NCBI GenBank assembly: GCA_025463925.1
Contig: JAODBK010000039.1
Location: 1 to 64,000, forward strand
Direction: 5' to 3'
Source of the DNA: Acidimicrobiales bacterium
GTDB lineage: Bacteria > Actinomycetota > Acidimicrobiia > Acidimicrobiales > AC-14
Length of the DNA stretch: 64,000 bases
Below are positions 53,495-63,088 of the stretch, one piece after another. Position 1 is the first letter of the stretch. Every line of letters starts with the position of its first letter. A program made the translations under genes and the position numbers. The notes beneath the pieces are model-generated. The model worked only from the letters and a program-made list of their open reading frames with translations, made no database searches and was not told where the DNA came from.

Positions 53495-54832
53495 TCACGC
53501 TACCGGATCGAGCACCGCGCTCCGGGGAACCGGCCGAGCGCTGATCACCATGGCGCCGAGCACCACGGCCAGCCCTCCCTGGAGGGCCAGCTCGGCCCGC
53601 GCGGTGTCGATCGGGTGGCCGCCGGCGGCGGCCAGCACCACACCCAGGACGGCCGCGGCCACCGCCAGCACCGCGACGACGGCCCGCCGACCGATGCCCA
53701 GCAGGTAGTGGGTGCAGAGCACGCTGACGGCGAGGCCGGCCATGGCCAGCGCCAAGGTGGCGAACGCCGGCGCGGCGCCCACCTTGTCCGGCCCGAACGC
53801 CACCCGCAGCAACAGTCGCGGCGCGCCCGTGGCCAGCGCGACCAACACCGCGACCGGCACCGCGGCCAGGCCGAGGGCGGCGGCGAGCTGGCGCAGGGCA
53901 TGACCGCCCCGGTTGAAGCGGGCCACCGCTTCCGGCAGCAGGTACCCGGACAGCACGGTGGCGCCGAACACGACGGCCTTGCACGCGACCGAGATGGCGC
54001 CGTACGCGCCGACGCGATCGGGCGCCTGCCGGCCGACCGCGATCACGTCCATGTTCTGGAGGATGGCGAGCAGGCCGAGGGCGGCCAGCGCGGTCGCCAG
54101 GTCGAGCGTCAGGTGCCGCCGGCCCGGCAGCGCGCCGTCGCCGAACGCATCGGATGCATCGGATGCGTCGGACGCCGCCGCCGGCAACCGGGCGCCGGCG
54201 GCGACCGAGCGGCGGGCGTCGGCGATGGAGGCGGCCATCGCCACGACCAGCGCGATGGCGGCGCCCTCGATGCCGAGCCCGGCCCCGACCAGCGCGACGG
54301 TCAGCAGCGTGCGCACCCCGCCCTCCACGACGAGATTGCGCGCCAGGGCGCGGTAGTCATGGCCGGCCTGCACCAGCCCGCGCTCGATCGAGAGCAGCGC
54401 CCAGCCGCCCCCGGCGATCAACACCTCGGCCACCCCGTCGGCGTGGGGGAGGTGCAGCGCGTCGGCCAGCGGTTGTCGGATGGCGATCGCGATCACCGAC
54501 CAGCCGATCAGCGCCAGCGCGCCGCGCCGCCGCACGCGCATGATCCACGGGCCGACGCGGTCATGGGCGCCGGCCAGCTCCCACGCCGCGACCCGTCGCA
54601 CCACGGCGACGAGCAGTGCCGAGCCCGGCATCGAGAGCCCGACGAACAACGCGATCAGCTCGGTGAGCGATCCGTACGCGCGCGTCGACATCAGGTGGGC
54701 GATCACCACGGTGACCGCGACGTTGGCGCCATTGGCCACGACGCCGGCGACCGCGATGGGCCCGGCCCGGCGGAGCGACGCGCGCAGCTGCTCGGCCGCG
54801 CCGGTGGACGCGGGCGCGGATGCCGCCGTCAT
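53495..54832 (-). CDS. Wzx/MATE-like polysaccharide flippase family protein
   Basis: A 445-residue membrane protein with 12-14 spans, in the oligosaccharidyl-lipid flippase/MATE superfamily. Examples: GPIAVAGVVANGANVAVTVV near the start, ALVVAMAASIAD, and LDLATALAALGLLAILQNMD. A linker of SDA triplets near residue 225 matches a DNA tandem repeat at 54142-54177. It should move a lipid-linked glycan across the membrane. ATG 54832 shares one base with the acyltransferase stop (TGATG). Confidence 0.8.
   Translation of the reverse strand: MTAASAPASTGAAEQLRASLRRAGPIAVAGVVANGANVAVTVVIAHLMSTRAYGSLTELIALFVGLSMPGSALLVAVVRRVAAWELAGAHDRVGPWIMRVRRRGALALIGWSVIAIAIRQPLADALHLPHADGVAEVLIAGGGWALLSIERGLVQAGHDYRALARNLVVEGGVRTLLTVALVGAGLGIEGAAIALVVAMAASIADARRSVAAGARLPAAASDASDASDAFGDGALPGRRHLTLDLATALAALGLLAILQNMDVIAVGRQAPDRVGAYGAISVACKAVVFGATVLSGYLLPEAVARFNRGGHALRQLAAALGLAAVPVAVLVALATGAPRLLLRVAFGPDKVGAAPAFATLALAMAGLAVSVLCTHYLLGIGRRAVVAVLAVAAAVLGVVLAAAGGHPIDTARAELALQGGLAVVLGAMVISARPVPRSAVLDPVA
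54142..54177. repeat. 9-bp tandem repeat in the flippase gene
   Basis: Four imperfect copies of CGGATGCAT, encoding the SDASDASDA linker between the two halves of the flippase on the minus strand. Length would be prone to slippage in 3-residue steps without breaking the frame. Confidence 0.7.
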
Positions 54833-56088
54833 CAGCGGTCGGCCGGCGCCAGGTCCAGCTCGACGCGCTCGGGTGATGGCCGACGGAACCACCCCGCAAC
54901 CGTCGCGCCGAGCGGCCGATCCTTCAGCTTCAGGAACGGGCGCTCGACGATGTAGTAGCTCAGCGACGCGGTGATCACCGTCAGGACGAGGTCGACGATC
55001 GTCGTCTTCAGGAAGCTCTGATGGAACAGCTGGCCGCCGGTGGAGTAGCGGTACTCGGTGATCCAGAGCTCGTGCCAGATGTACACGCCGTAGGAGATGA
55101 GGCCGAAGTACGCGATCGGTCGCCACCGCAGGAACTTCCGCACCAGCGTCTCGTGCTGCGGGCCGAACACCGCGGGGATCAGCAGGAGGAACCCGAACGC
55201 GCCGTAGAGGGATTGCCGCGCCAGGGCCGGTCCCACACCGGTGTGGTACAGCGGCTTGCGCGACAGCGGCACCTGCGTCGCCACCGCCCAGAACGCGACG
55301 AAGGCGAGGGCCCAGCACAGCCAGGGCACCCATCGCCGGCCGAGGATCGCCGGCTCGGCGCCGTGCATGCGCCACCACGTGCTGACGACGGCGAGGAACA
55401 TGCCGGCCGCGAACAGGTCGAAGTAGCTCGGCAGCCAGGCCGGCATGATCGCGGCGAGCTTGGTCGGCGCCCACGCGTAGATCCAGATGCGCGTCGCGAA
55501 GCTGATGGCGGTGAGCGCGCCGATCCCGATGAGCTCGACCCGAACCTGGGCCTCGGGTGGCCGAGCCGTTCGTCGGAGCAGCCACGCGTAGAAGGGGAGG
55601 AACAGGTAGAAGGTCATCTCGGTGCAGAGCGACCATGCCTGGCCGATGCCGCCGAGGATGTGCTTGAAGCTGTAAATCTGCAGGAAGCCGTAGTGCAGCA
55701 CCGCGCCGGTGAAACCCTGCATCTGGATGTCGCCGAAGACGTACCCGATGACGGTGAGCGCGACGAAGTAGGCCGGCAGGATGCGCAGCAGTCGCCGCCG
55801 GAGGAAGCGCTTGGTGCCGAGCGGCGGCTTGCCGGACAGCGCGGCGCCGACGAACGGGCGGTAGAGCAGGAAGCCCGAGATCAGGAAGAACACCGCGACG
55901 CCGATCTCGAGGCGGCTGGTCCAGTCGCCCCAACCCGAGCGGCCGGTGAACCCCGACGCGAAGGCGGTGTGCACCACCAGCACCGTGCCGGCGGCGATCG
56001 CCCGCAGGCCGTCGAAGCACGGGAAGTGGGCATCGCCGGCGGCGGCGCGGGTCGGCCCCTTGTCGTCATCGACGCGGACGCCGGTCAT
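54832..56088 (-). CDS. OafA/YrhL-type acyltransferase (Acyl_transf_3)
   Basis: A 418-residue protein with about ten spans. The N-terminal signature FPCFDGLRAIAAGTVLVVH carries the arginine and histidine typical of the family, and FFLISGFLLYRPF follows. It O-acylates extracytoplasmic sugars. The C-terminus is cytoplasmic and short, with no SGNH domain attached. It overlaps the flippase start by one base and stands 7 bases after the GT39 stop. Confidence 0.88.
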   Translation of the reverse strand: MTGVRVDDDKGPTRAAAGDAHFPCFDGLRAIAAGTVLVVHTAFASGFTGRSGWGDWTSRLEIGVAVFFLISGFLLYRPFVGAALSGKPPLGTKRFLRRRLLRILPAYFVALTVIGYVFGDIQMQGFTGAVLHYGFLQIYSFKHILGGIGQAWSLCTEMTFYLFLPFYAWLLRRTARPPEAQVRVELIGIGALTAISFATRIWIYAWAPTKLAAIMPAWLPSYFDLFAAGMFLAVVSTWWRMHGAEPAILGRRWVPWLCWALAFVAFWAVATQVPLSRKPLYHTGVGPALARQSLYGAFGFLLLIPAVFGPQHETLVRKFLRWRPIAYFGLISYGVYIWHELWITEYRYSTGGQLFHQSFLKTTIVDLVLTVITASLSYYIVERPFLKLKDRPLGATVAGWFRRPSPERVELDLAPADR

Positions 56089-56095
56089 CGGGGGC

Positions 56096-57421
56096 TCACG
56101 AGCTGACGGTACCGACGGGGATCCGGTCGACCGGCGATTCCGCCGGCCGGTCGGTGGCGCCGGCTGGCCGGCGGACTCGAGCCAGCACGTGGTCCAGGAA
56201 CACCGCGGCCAGCACCGCCAGCGCGACTTCGGCCGACACGCGGTAGCGCGTGTTGCCGAACGTCATCGCCATGCCGACCGACACCGTGACCGCCAGCGCG
56301 AGCAATGGGTACGACGGGATGCGGCGGCGGCGCAGCACCACCACGCCGCCGATCGCGAGCGGCACCAGCAGGGCGAACATCGCCAGCCCGAGCTGGTTGA
56401 CCCAGATCTCGCGGCCCTCGAGGACGTCGAGGTGGGTCATCTGGAGCGGTCGGTACATGTTCCAGCCGCGGCCGAGCCGGGCCGCCACGACGATCGGGAC
56501 GCGGCTCTTGTGGTCGCGCATGTAGTCGAGCGCGACCTTGCGGTAGTGCGAGAACACCACCGACTGGTCGTTGCTGGTGACGTCGTTCTCGTGCGCGACG
56601 ATGCAGCGCATGTCCCAGAAGCCGATGAGGTCGCCGCGGTACGTGCTGTCGCAGTTCGACACCAGCAGCGTCTCGTCGATCCCGTTCGACAGGTACACCG
56701 GGTGCTCGAACGTTGCCAGGTTGCGGCCGATCCAGGGCGCGATGACGAGGACGGTGACACCGCCCATCACCGCGAGGTGCGCGATCCGCTTCCGCCAGTC
56801 GCCGGCGGCGCCGATCGCCAACGGGATGCCGACGAGCGGCCCGAGGAGGATCGTCTCGGGGTGCACGAGGGCGGTGACGCCGACCGCGGCGCCGAAGCCG
56901 GCGGCGACGGCCCAGCTCGGTCGCCGCCAGAACCGGTAGGCGACCAGCATGGTGACCGTGACCGCGAGCAGCAAGGGCGTCTCCGACTGGGCCAGGCCGT
57001 CGTTGGCCCAGAAGTTGGGGTAGAGCGCGGCGACGCCGGCGGCGATGAGCCCAGCGCGCTCGCTCGCCACTCGCCGGCCGAGCAGCCCGACGGCGCCGAT
57101 CGTCCCGGTGCCGATGACGCAGGCGAAGAGCTTGTGGGCGTTGTAGCTGCGCAAGCCGAGGAGATCGGCGCCGGCGAGCAGGATGGTCCACAGCGGGGGA
57201 TGGTCGGCCGCCGGCCGCGCGACGTGGTCGAAATGCCAGAGGTACGGCACCGGGAAGTTCTTGCCGTGCAGGATCGCGTCGGCCTGCCAGTGGTAGAAGA
57301 ACGCGTCGCCCCAGAGCTTCTGGTCGTGCTTGACGATCAGGACGTAGGCCACCCGCACGACCAGGCCCACCAGACAGATCGCGGCGAGGCCCAGGGTGAA
57401 GCGCGAAGCGCGGCGACGCAC
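56096..57421 (-). CDS. GT39-like (ArnT/PMT-type) glycosyltransferase
   Basis: A 441-residue GT-C membrane protein with about ten spans. The first outside loop has WGDAFFYHWQADAI and the second the ADHPPLWTIL motif common to polyprenyl-phosphate-sugar transferases of the PMT_2 type. GTG start at 57421. It should transfer a sugar from a lipid carrier outside the membrane; the DPM1-like enzyme at 59186 could make that carrier. Confidence 0.84.
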   Translation of the reverse strand: MRRRASRFTLGLAAICLVGLVVRVAYVLIVKHDQKLWGDAFFYHWQADAILHGKNFPVPYLWHFDHVARPAADHPPLWTILLAGADLLGLRSYNAHKLFACVIGTGTIGAVGLLGRRVASERAGLIAAGVAALYPNFWANDGLAQSETPLLLAVTVTMLVAYRFWRRPSWAVAAGFGAAVGVTALVHPETILLGPLVGIPLAIGAAGDWRKRIAHLAVMGGVTVLVIAPWIGRNLATFEHPVYLSNGIDETLLVSNCDSTYRGDLIGFWDMRCIVAHENDVTSNDQSVVFSHYRKVALDYMRDHKSRVPIVVAARLGRGWNMYRPLQMTHLDVLEGREIWVNQLGLAMFALLVPLAIGGVVVLRRRRIPSYPLLALAVTVSVGMAMTFGNTRYRVSAEVALAVLAAVFLDHVLARVRRPAGATDRPAESPVDRIPVGTVSS

Positions 57422-57430
57422 CCGTCGAGA

Positions 57431-58807
57431 CTACAAGGGCCAGCCGTAGGCGCGGTGCGTCACTGCCGCCACGCCGACGGCGAGCAGCACCGCCGCGATC
57501 CCCACGAACGCGAGGTCGTTGGCTCGGCGCCGCGTCCTGGGCAGGCCGAGCAGGAGCGCCGGCAGCACCGGGAGCAGGTACCGCCCGTAGATGCCGTCGA
57601 CGCGGCGGGCGCCGACGCCGTCGGCGTACGCGTAGACCACGACCGAGATCGCGAGGAGCGTGACCAGCCCGACCGCGACTGCCAGCGCGCGCGCCGCTCG
57701 ACCCGGCCCGCCGGCGTCGCCGGCCTCGATGGCCGGCACCGGCATGACCGCGGCGGCCACGGTGAGGGCGTACGACCCGACGACCGCGACGAGCGGCATG
57801 GCGGCTGCGGGGAAGCGACCGACCGGCGTGACTGCCTGCCGGAGCCACTTGCCGAGCGACTCCCACGTCGTGACGGACAACGTGCTGACGAACGACCACG
57901 GCGCGGTGACGACGCGGTGGAGCTGCGCGGCCGGCCGGATGTCCAGGTGGACGTCGATGATCGGGCGGTAGGGCACGTAGAGGTGGGTCGACGTGCGCGA
58001 CCACAGTGCCGCGACCGCGAAGCCCACCAGCACCGCGCCGACGGCGCCGAGCCGCTCGTCTCGGGTGAGGCCGCGCCGCGGCGCGAGGAAGACGAGCGAC
58101 ATCAGCACGTACGGCGGCTTGGCCAGACCGAGGAGCGCGCCCAGGACGACGGCTTCGACGATCCCGCGCCGCCCGGGCGCGCGGTCGCCGAGGGCCGAGG
58201 CCAGCACCAGCAGGCACAGCCCGGTGGTCGCGGCGTCGCTCGACGCCGATGCCGCCTGGAAGACCGCCATCGGCGTGAGCGCGACGGCGAGCGGCAGCCA
58301 GCGAACGCTGGGGAACCGCCGCGCCGCGACGGCGGCCAGCGCGAGGAACACCAGCAGGTTGGCGAGGCGCGCCGCGTACAAGAGCACCAGGGTCGACGCG
58401 CCGAGCACCCGACCGACGAGGATCGCCGCCGTCTGCGGGAGGTAGCCGGCCGGTGGGTAGACCGCGGTGTTCCGGAAGTCGGCGAAGGTCCGCGGCCCAC
58501 CCGTCGTGCTCGACCAGTACGGCCCCAGCGCACCGAGCGACGTGCGGCGCCGGACCCGGTCGAGCCCGGCGACGTCGCGCACGACCGCGCCGGGCAGGTC
58601 GCCGCCGAGCTGGTCGCCGCGGCGCGTCGCGACGAGGTGGCCCTCCGACAGCTGGTAGGCGCGGAAGAAGTGGGTCGCTTCGTCGGCGGCCGCGAACGGC
58701 GGCGTCAGCGCGACGAACGCCAGCCCGAAGGCGAGGCCGACGCCGAGGAACAGACGGGTTCGCCGGCGGGCCGCCGGGTCAGACGCGGTGGGCGTCGGGT
58801 TCGTCAC
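57431..58807 (-). CDS. DUF2142 membrane protein
   Basis: A 458-residue protein with about ten spans and the DUF2142 start (LTPPFAAADEATHFFRAYQL), a GT-C-like family found in surface polysaccharide loci. The aspartate/glutamate pair in that loop could be catalytic. It overlaps the DUF2304 gene by 29 bases and ends 9 bases before the GT39 start. Role inferred as transfer of a lipid-linked sugar. Confidence 0.85.
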   Translation of the reverse strand: MTNPTPTASDPAARRRTRLFLGVGLAFGLAFVALTPPFAAADEATHFFRAYQLSEGHLVATRRGDQLGGDLPGAVVRDVAGLDRVRRRTSLGALGPYWSSTTGGPRTFADFRNTAVYPPAGYLPQTAAILVGRVLGASTLVLLYAARLANLLVFLALAAVAARRFPSVRWLPLAVALTPMAVFQAASASSDAATTGLCLLVLASALGDRAPGRRGIVEAVVLGALLGLAKPPYVLMSLVFLAPRRGLTRDERLGAVGAVLVGFAVAALWSRTSTHLYVPYRPIIDVHLDIRPAAQLHRVVTAPWSFVSTLSVTTWESLGKWLRQAVTPVGRFPAAAMPLVAVVGSYALTVAAAVMPVPAIEAGDAGGPGRAARALAVAVGLVTLLAISVVVYAYADGVGARRVDGIYGRYLLPVLPALLLGLPRTRRRANDLAFVGIAAVLLAVGVAAVTHRAYGWPL

Positions 58808-59189
58808 TGGCGGGCGCGTGGGGTGGTCCGACGGCCATGCGCAGCAGCGCGACCTCCTCGGCGAGCGCGCGGTTGCGGTCCTCCAAGCGCGACAGCTCCC
58901 ACGAGAAGTGGACCGCGACGAGGAAGAGGAAGGTGACCGCCAGCAACAGGAAGGTCGCCGGCGGGTAGTCGATGCCGAGTCGGCGCGAGACGGTGTCGAG
59001 GATGCTCGGCCCGATCGCGAGCAGTGTGATGCCGACGCCGACCGACAGCCACAGCAGCGAGTACTTGGCCCGCAGCTGCCGGCGCCGCACCAGCCGCATG
59101 ATGAACAGCAGGCTGCTCACCGTCACGATGCCGACGAGCAGGTGGGCGCGCGGCGGCATGCCGGTCGCGATCGTGGTGAGAGCGGTCAT
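58779..59189 (-). CDS. DUF2304 membrane protein
   Basis: A 136-residue protein with three spans (LLVGIVTVSSLLFIMRLV, LLWLSVGVGITLLAIGPSI, FLLLAVTFLFLVAVHFSWEL) and a C-terminal coiled coil RLEDRNRALAEEVALLRM. DUF2304 proteins nearly always pair with a DPM1-like GT2, as here, where the ATG at 59189 overlaps the GT2 gene stop by 4 bases. It probably anchors or helps that enzyme at the membrane. Confidence 0.87.
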   Translation of the reverse strand: MTALTTIATGMPPRAHLLVGIVTVSSLLFIMRLVRRRQLRAKYSLLWLSVGVGITLLAIGPSILDTVSRRLGIDYPPATFLLLAVTFLFLVAVHFSWELSRLEDRNRALAEEVALLRMAVGPPHAPASDEPDAHRV

Positions 59190-59908
59190 GACGCCTCCGG
59201 GGTGTGCCGGCCCCGACGGGACGCCGAGCTGATGAGCACGACGAACAGCCGGAGGTAGTGGTAGATCAGCTTGAAGTTGCGGTTCGACGCGACACCGGCG
59301 ACGCGGTCGCGCATCTGGATCGGGACCTCGGCCACCCGCAACCCGCCGTACACCGCGAGCAGCAGCGCCTCGACGGAGTCCATGTAGTCGACGGGGTAGG
59401 TCGTCGCGAAGAGGACGAGGGTGTCGCGGTTGAACGCGCGGAAGCCGGACGAGGTGTCCGAGAAGTTGCGGCCCGACAACATCCGCACCGTGAAGTGCAG
59501 CAGCCGCATGGCGCGGCGTCGGACCAGGCCGACGCGATAGTCGTTGGTCTCGCCGGCGAAGCGGCTGCCGATCGCCATGTCGGCGCCGTCGTCGAGCAGC
59601 GCCAGGAGCTTGGCGATCTCCGACGGGTCGTGCTGGCCATCGGCGTCGAACTGGACGGCCCGCTCGTACCCGGCGCGCAGGGCGTAGCGGAACCCGGTGC
59701 GCAACGCGCCGCCGATGCCGAGGTTGTAGGGAAGCGGCGCCACCAGCACGCCGGCGGCCCGCGCCACCTCGGCGGTGCGGTCGCGTGACCCGTCGTCGAC
59801 GACGAGGACGTCGAGGTCGGGGCAGACGGCGGCGAGGTCGGCCAGCACGCCCGGGAGCGCGTCCTCCTCGTTGAGTGCCGGGATGATGACGAGGGTGCGC
59901 GGTGTCAT
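59186..59908 (-). CDS. GT2 family glycosyltransferase (DPM1-like)
   Basis: A 240-residue GT-A enzyme similar to dolichol/polyprenyl-phosphate mannosyltransferases. TLVIIPALNEEDALPGVL opens it; LVVDDGSRDRT and QFDADGQHDPSEI hold the metal- and nucleotide-sugar-binding aspartates; SGFRAFNRDT near residue 160 is family-typical. It makes polyprenyl-phosphate-linked sugar used by GT-C enzymes such as the GT39 and DUF2142 proteins next to it. ATG 59908 chosen because the upstream part has no homology. Confidence 0.87.
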   Translation of the reverse strand: MTPRTLVIIPALNEEDALPGVLADLAAVCPDLDVLVVDDGSRDRTAEVARAAGVLVAPLPYNLGIGGALRTGFRYALRAGYERAVQFDADGQHDPSEIAKLLALLDDGADMAIGSRFAGETNDYRVGLVRRRAMRLLHFTVRMLSGRNFSDTSSGFRAFNRDTLVLFATTYPVDYMDSVEALLLAVYGGLRVAEVPIQMRDRVAGVASNRNFKLIYHYLRLFVVLISSASRRGRHTPEAS

Positions 59909-59945
59909 CCCACCCGCCACCGACGCATGGACGCACGGTAGTTGG

Positions 59946-61607
59946 TCATGGGTCCGGCACCTCGTACAAGAGCTCGCCGTCGAACGTGCCGAGCAGCCGA
60001 AGGGGCGCCGCAGTGGCCGGATCGCGGAGCGGCTGCCACGGGCTCCCGGGCGGGAGCGAGCGGACGACGACGAACCGCACTCCGATGCGTCGCAGATAGC
60101 CGAGGCCCGGCTCACCGGGCAGTGATCGCACCAGCTCGGTCATGCGGAAGTAGGACGGCGGGAAGTAGCCCGAGTACCCGTTGGGCGTTGGTCGATGGTG
60201 GGCGGTCGTGCGGTACACCGCGTCGGTCTGGTCGAGCAGCGAGAGGTACGGAACGCTGATCCCGGGGACGTCGACCGGGAGGTACAGCACGCCACCGCGC
60301 TCGCGGCGACGGGCGAGCGCGACGTCGACTGGCCGCCGCCGCACGTCGGTGAGCGTCCCGTTCCAATTGCGGAACCCCTCGCCGACGATGGCGAGCACCG
60401 CGACGGTCGCCACGGTGACCGCGACCGCGCGTCGCGAGCGCCCCACGCGCGCGAGGGCCGCCGCGCCCATCCCGGCCAGCAGGCCCAGCCCGAGCAGGCC
60501 GATCATCCACGCCCGGCTCGTGGCGCGCAGCGCCGGTCCGCCCGGCAGCTCGAAGACCAGCCGGTAGGGCGCGAACCGGCGCCATCCGGTGTCGGCGGTT
60601 CCGATCGCTGCGACCGCGCCGACGACGGTGAGGGCGGCGCCGGTGATCGCGGCCCTCCGGTCGCGGCCGCCGGCCCGCCACCCGACGACGAGGCCGGCGA
60701 GCGCGAGCGCGAGGACGGTGACGCCCGGGAAGACCGGCGGTCGGACCACCGGCCACGTCCGCCCACCGCCGAGGAGGTGGCCCCAGATGGACAGCCGCGG
60801 GTCGGCGTGCCAGAAGTCGGCGCCCTCGAGCCGCAGGTCTGCGAGCGTCCAGCGGAAGCCGGGCAGCGCTCGGTGGCGCGCGACGTACGGGAGGGCGAGC
60901 AGCCCGACCGCGGCCACCGAGCCGGCGAGCGCGGCGGCCGCCGGGCGCCAGGCGCGGCGTCGCACGACGAGGACGACCGCGGCGGCCGCGATCGCGTAGA
61001 GGCCGGGATAGAACGACACCGAGGCCTGCCACGCGACCGCGGCGACGAGGCCGGCGACCGCGGGCCAGGGTGAGCGACCGTCGTCGACGCGGTCGACGAT
61101 CAACCAGGCGGCGAGCGCGGCCAGCGCGACGCCGGGTCGCATGACCACCTGCAGGTGGCCGGCCTCGAGGGTGCCGTACGGCCCGAACGCGAACGCCGCC
61201 GCGGTCACCGCGCCGGCGACTCGTGAACGGGTGACGACGCGCCCGAACGCGTAGGCCGCCGCCGCCGACAGTGCGAAGCCGAGCAGGATCGCGGCGTTCA
61301 GTCGACCGATGGCGCTGACGCCGAGCCACCGCAACGGCACGAGGGGCGCGGCGATGCCGATGAGCGGGTCCGAGTAGGCGAGCGTGCCGCGCTCGGGATG
61401 GAAGATGTTGGCATCGAACAGGTGGCGCGGGCTCGTCAACGCGTGCTGCACCCAGTCGATCGTCCACGCTTGGAACCGCGGATCGAACGGGTCGTGCGCG
61501 GTGTGCCCCATTCGTGCCGCCAACGGCCACGTCGTCACGATGGCGATCGCGATCCCGACGGCGACGACGGCGACGGCCTCGATGGCCGACCGGCGACGGG
61601 GCGTCAT
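59946..61607 (-). CDS. Large membrane protein, GT-C-like
   Basis: A 553-residue protein with about 11 spans and a short outside C-terminal domain. The first outside loop contains AHDPFDPRFQAWTIDWVQHA with aspartates where GT-C enzymes have catalytic acids, and FFPPSYFRMTELVRSLPGE lies in the C-terminal part. The family is not certain; position among glycan genes suggests a lipid-linked sugar transferase. ATG 61607 used; ATG 61667 adds 20 unlike residues. Confidence 0.7.
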   Translation of the reverse strand: MTPRRRSAIEAVAVVAVGIAIAIVTTWPLAARMGHTAHDPFDPRFQAWTIDWVQHALTSPRHLFDANIFHPERGTLAYSDPLIGIAAPLVPLRWLGVSAIGRLNAAILLGFALSAAAAYAFGRVVTRSRVAGAVTAAAFAFGPYGTLEAGHLQVVMRPGVALAALAAWLIVDRVDDGRSPWPAVAGLVAAVAWQASVSFYPGLYAIAAAAVVLVVRRRAWRPAAAALAGSVAAVGLLALPYVARHRALPGFRWTLADLRLEGADFWHADPRLSIWGHLLGGGRTWPVVRPPVFPGVTVLALALAGLVVGWRAGGRDRRAAITGAALTVVGAVAAIGTADTGWRRFAPYRLVFELPGGPALRATSRAWMIGLLGLGLLAGMGAAALARVGRSRRAVAVTVATVAVLAIVGEGFRNWNGTLTDVRRRPVDVALARRRERGGVLYLPVDVPGISVPYLSLLDQTDAVYRTTAHHRPTPNGYSGYFPPSYFRMTELVRSLPGEPGLGYLRRIGVRFVVVRSLPPGSPWQPLRDPATAAPLRLLGTFDGELLYEVPDP

Positions 61608-61668
61608 CGGTTGATCATGGCGTGCCAGAGCGAGCCCACTCGACGGCTGCGTCGGGCGACCGACCACG

Positions 61669-63084
61669 TCACGCGGCTTCTGAGTCGGCGTCCTTCATGA
61701 GATTCGCGCTGAGCCGGGCGGCCAGCGGCTCCCGGCCGAACGCCTTGACCGCGAGCGACTCCCACAGCTCCCGCCGCCGCCGCCACGCGGCACCTGCCAG
61801 TCGACCCAACGGCAGCTTCTGCAGCGGCAGGTACCCGAGCTCCCAGATCGTGAGCAGTCCCCAGAACAAGAAGTCCTCGTTGACGCCGCCCGGCCGCAGC
61901 TCGATCTCGAGCCGCATGGAGATGTGCACGAAGTGGACGATCGTGTTGGCGATGGCGTCGGCGAGCACTCCGTCCGGGGTGCGCACGATCGATGCCCGGC
62001 CACCCGGCGCCACCGCGGCGCGGTAGACGGCGCGCCGCCGGAAGTCGATCACCCAGAACGGCGCGTCGTCGGACGCGACGTGGAAGACGACCGGCCGCGG
62101 GACGAGCCGGCCGGTCCCCGGCGGCAACGCCGCCAGGAACGCGGTGAAGTGCTCCCGGAAGGCCGGCCACTCGAGCTTCCGGTCCCGTTCCTCGGCGGTG
62201 CGGCGGGCGATCGCCGGCTCGGCCAGCTCGGCCATCTCGTCGAGCCACTTCTCGCGGTCGGTGTAGTAGTCGACCGCGTCGAGCTCGAACCCGTCGCTCG
62301 GCGTCCAGGAATCGCCCGGCCCCATCAGCACGAGCTCGGTGCCCGCGACCGGGTGCCGGGCGAACGCCTGGGCGATCTCGGGCGGCGTGATGACGTGCTG
62401 GTTCAGGTGCCGGGTCTCGGGGTGCAGGAAGCACACCATGCTGGCGAACGGCACCGCGTACGTCGGCCGCGCCTCGGCGACGGTCGCGAGGAAGTCGGCG
62501 GCGTAGTCGGCCCGGTCGAGCACCTCGAGGTCTGCGGGATCCTCGGCGGTGTAGCAGTTCGGGTAGCCCTGGGCCCATGAGTGGTTCTTCAGCAGGAAGG
62601 TCGGCGGCCCGAAGACGCCGAGCACCTCCTTCAGGGCGCGGCCGCGCACCTTGCAGTCGTTGAGGTCGGCGATCGTGGTCGTGCCGTCGGTGACGAGGAA
62701 CGCGCTGTCGTCGAAGCCGTACTGGAACGACGCGGCGCGCAGTCCCGAACCCAGGTCGACGACCTCACCGTGGCGCAGCTCGCGTACGTCGGAGAAGCCG
62801 AGCCGGCGCACCTCGTCGGCCATCACGTCGACGCCGAACTGCGGCATGAGCACCGTCGCCCGGCGGTCGATCCGCCGCATCGACGGATAGTGGAAGTGGT
62901 CGAAGTGGTGGTGGCTCAGGTAGACGACGTCGGGCGACAGTGCGCCGTCCGGTGGGTCGCCGGTGGGCGGGAAGTGCCACCAGGAGCGCCAGTAGCACGA
63001 CCCCGACAGCCACGGGTCCACCAGCACCGTCGTCCTGTCACCCTCGATGAACAGCGCACCGTGCCCGAGGGTCGTGAGCCGCAC
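61669..63084 (-). CDS. MBL-fold metallo-hydrolase with C-terminal extension
   Basis: A 471-residue protein. The N-terminal half is a UlaG-type metallo-beta-lactamase domain: SHHHFDHFH with His58, His60, Asp62 and His63, preceded by LGHGALFIEGDRTTVLVDPW. The C-terminal 200 residues include an extra region (VIDFRRRAVYRAA, IANTIVHFVHISMRLEIE) seen in Rieske-like or CMAH-type relatives but without clear motifs. It could hydrolyse a nucleotide-sugar or lipid derivative. GTG start 63084, 4 bases after the oxidoreductase stop. Confidence 0.78.
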   Translation of the reverse strand: MRLTTLGHGALFIEGDRTTVLVDPWLSGSCYWRSWWHFPPTGDPPDGALSPDVVYLSHHHFDHFHYPSMRRIDRRATVLMPQFGVDVMADEVRRLGFSDVRELRHGEVVDLGSGLRAASFQYGFDDSAFLVTDGTTTIADLNDCKVRGRALKEVLGVFGPPTFLLKNHSWAQGYPNCYTAEDPADLEVLDRADYAADFLATVAEARPTYAVPFASMVCFLHPETRHLNQHVITPPEIAQAFARHPVAGTELVLMGPGDSWTPSDGFELDAVDYYTDREKWLDEMAELAEPAIARRTAEERDRKLEWPAFREHFTAFLAALPPGTGRLVPRPVVFHVASDDAPFWVIDFRRRAVYRAAVAPGGRASIVRTPDGVLADAIANTIVHFVHISMRLEIELRPGGVNEDFLFWGLLTIWELGYLPLQKLPLGRLAGAAWRRRRELWESLAVKAFGREPLAARLSANLMKDADSEAA

Positions 63085-63088
63085 CGCG

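Noticed and set aside
54142-54177. Tandem repeat as a phase-variation switch
   Set aside because: The unit is 9 bases, so changes keep the frame; only linker length would vary.
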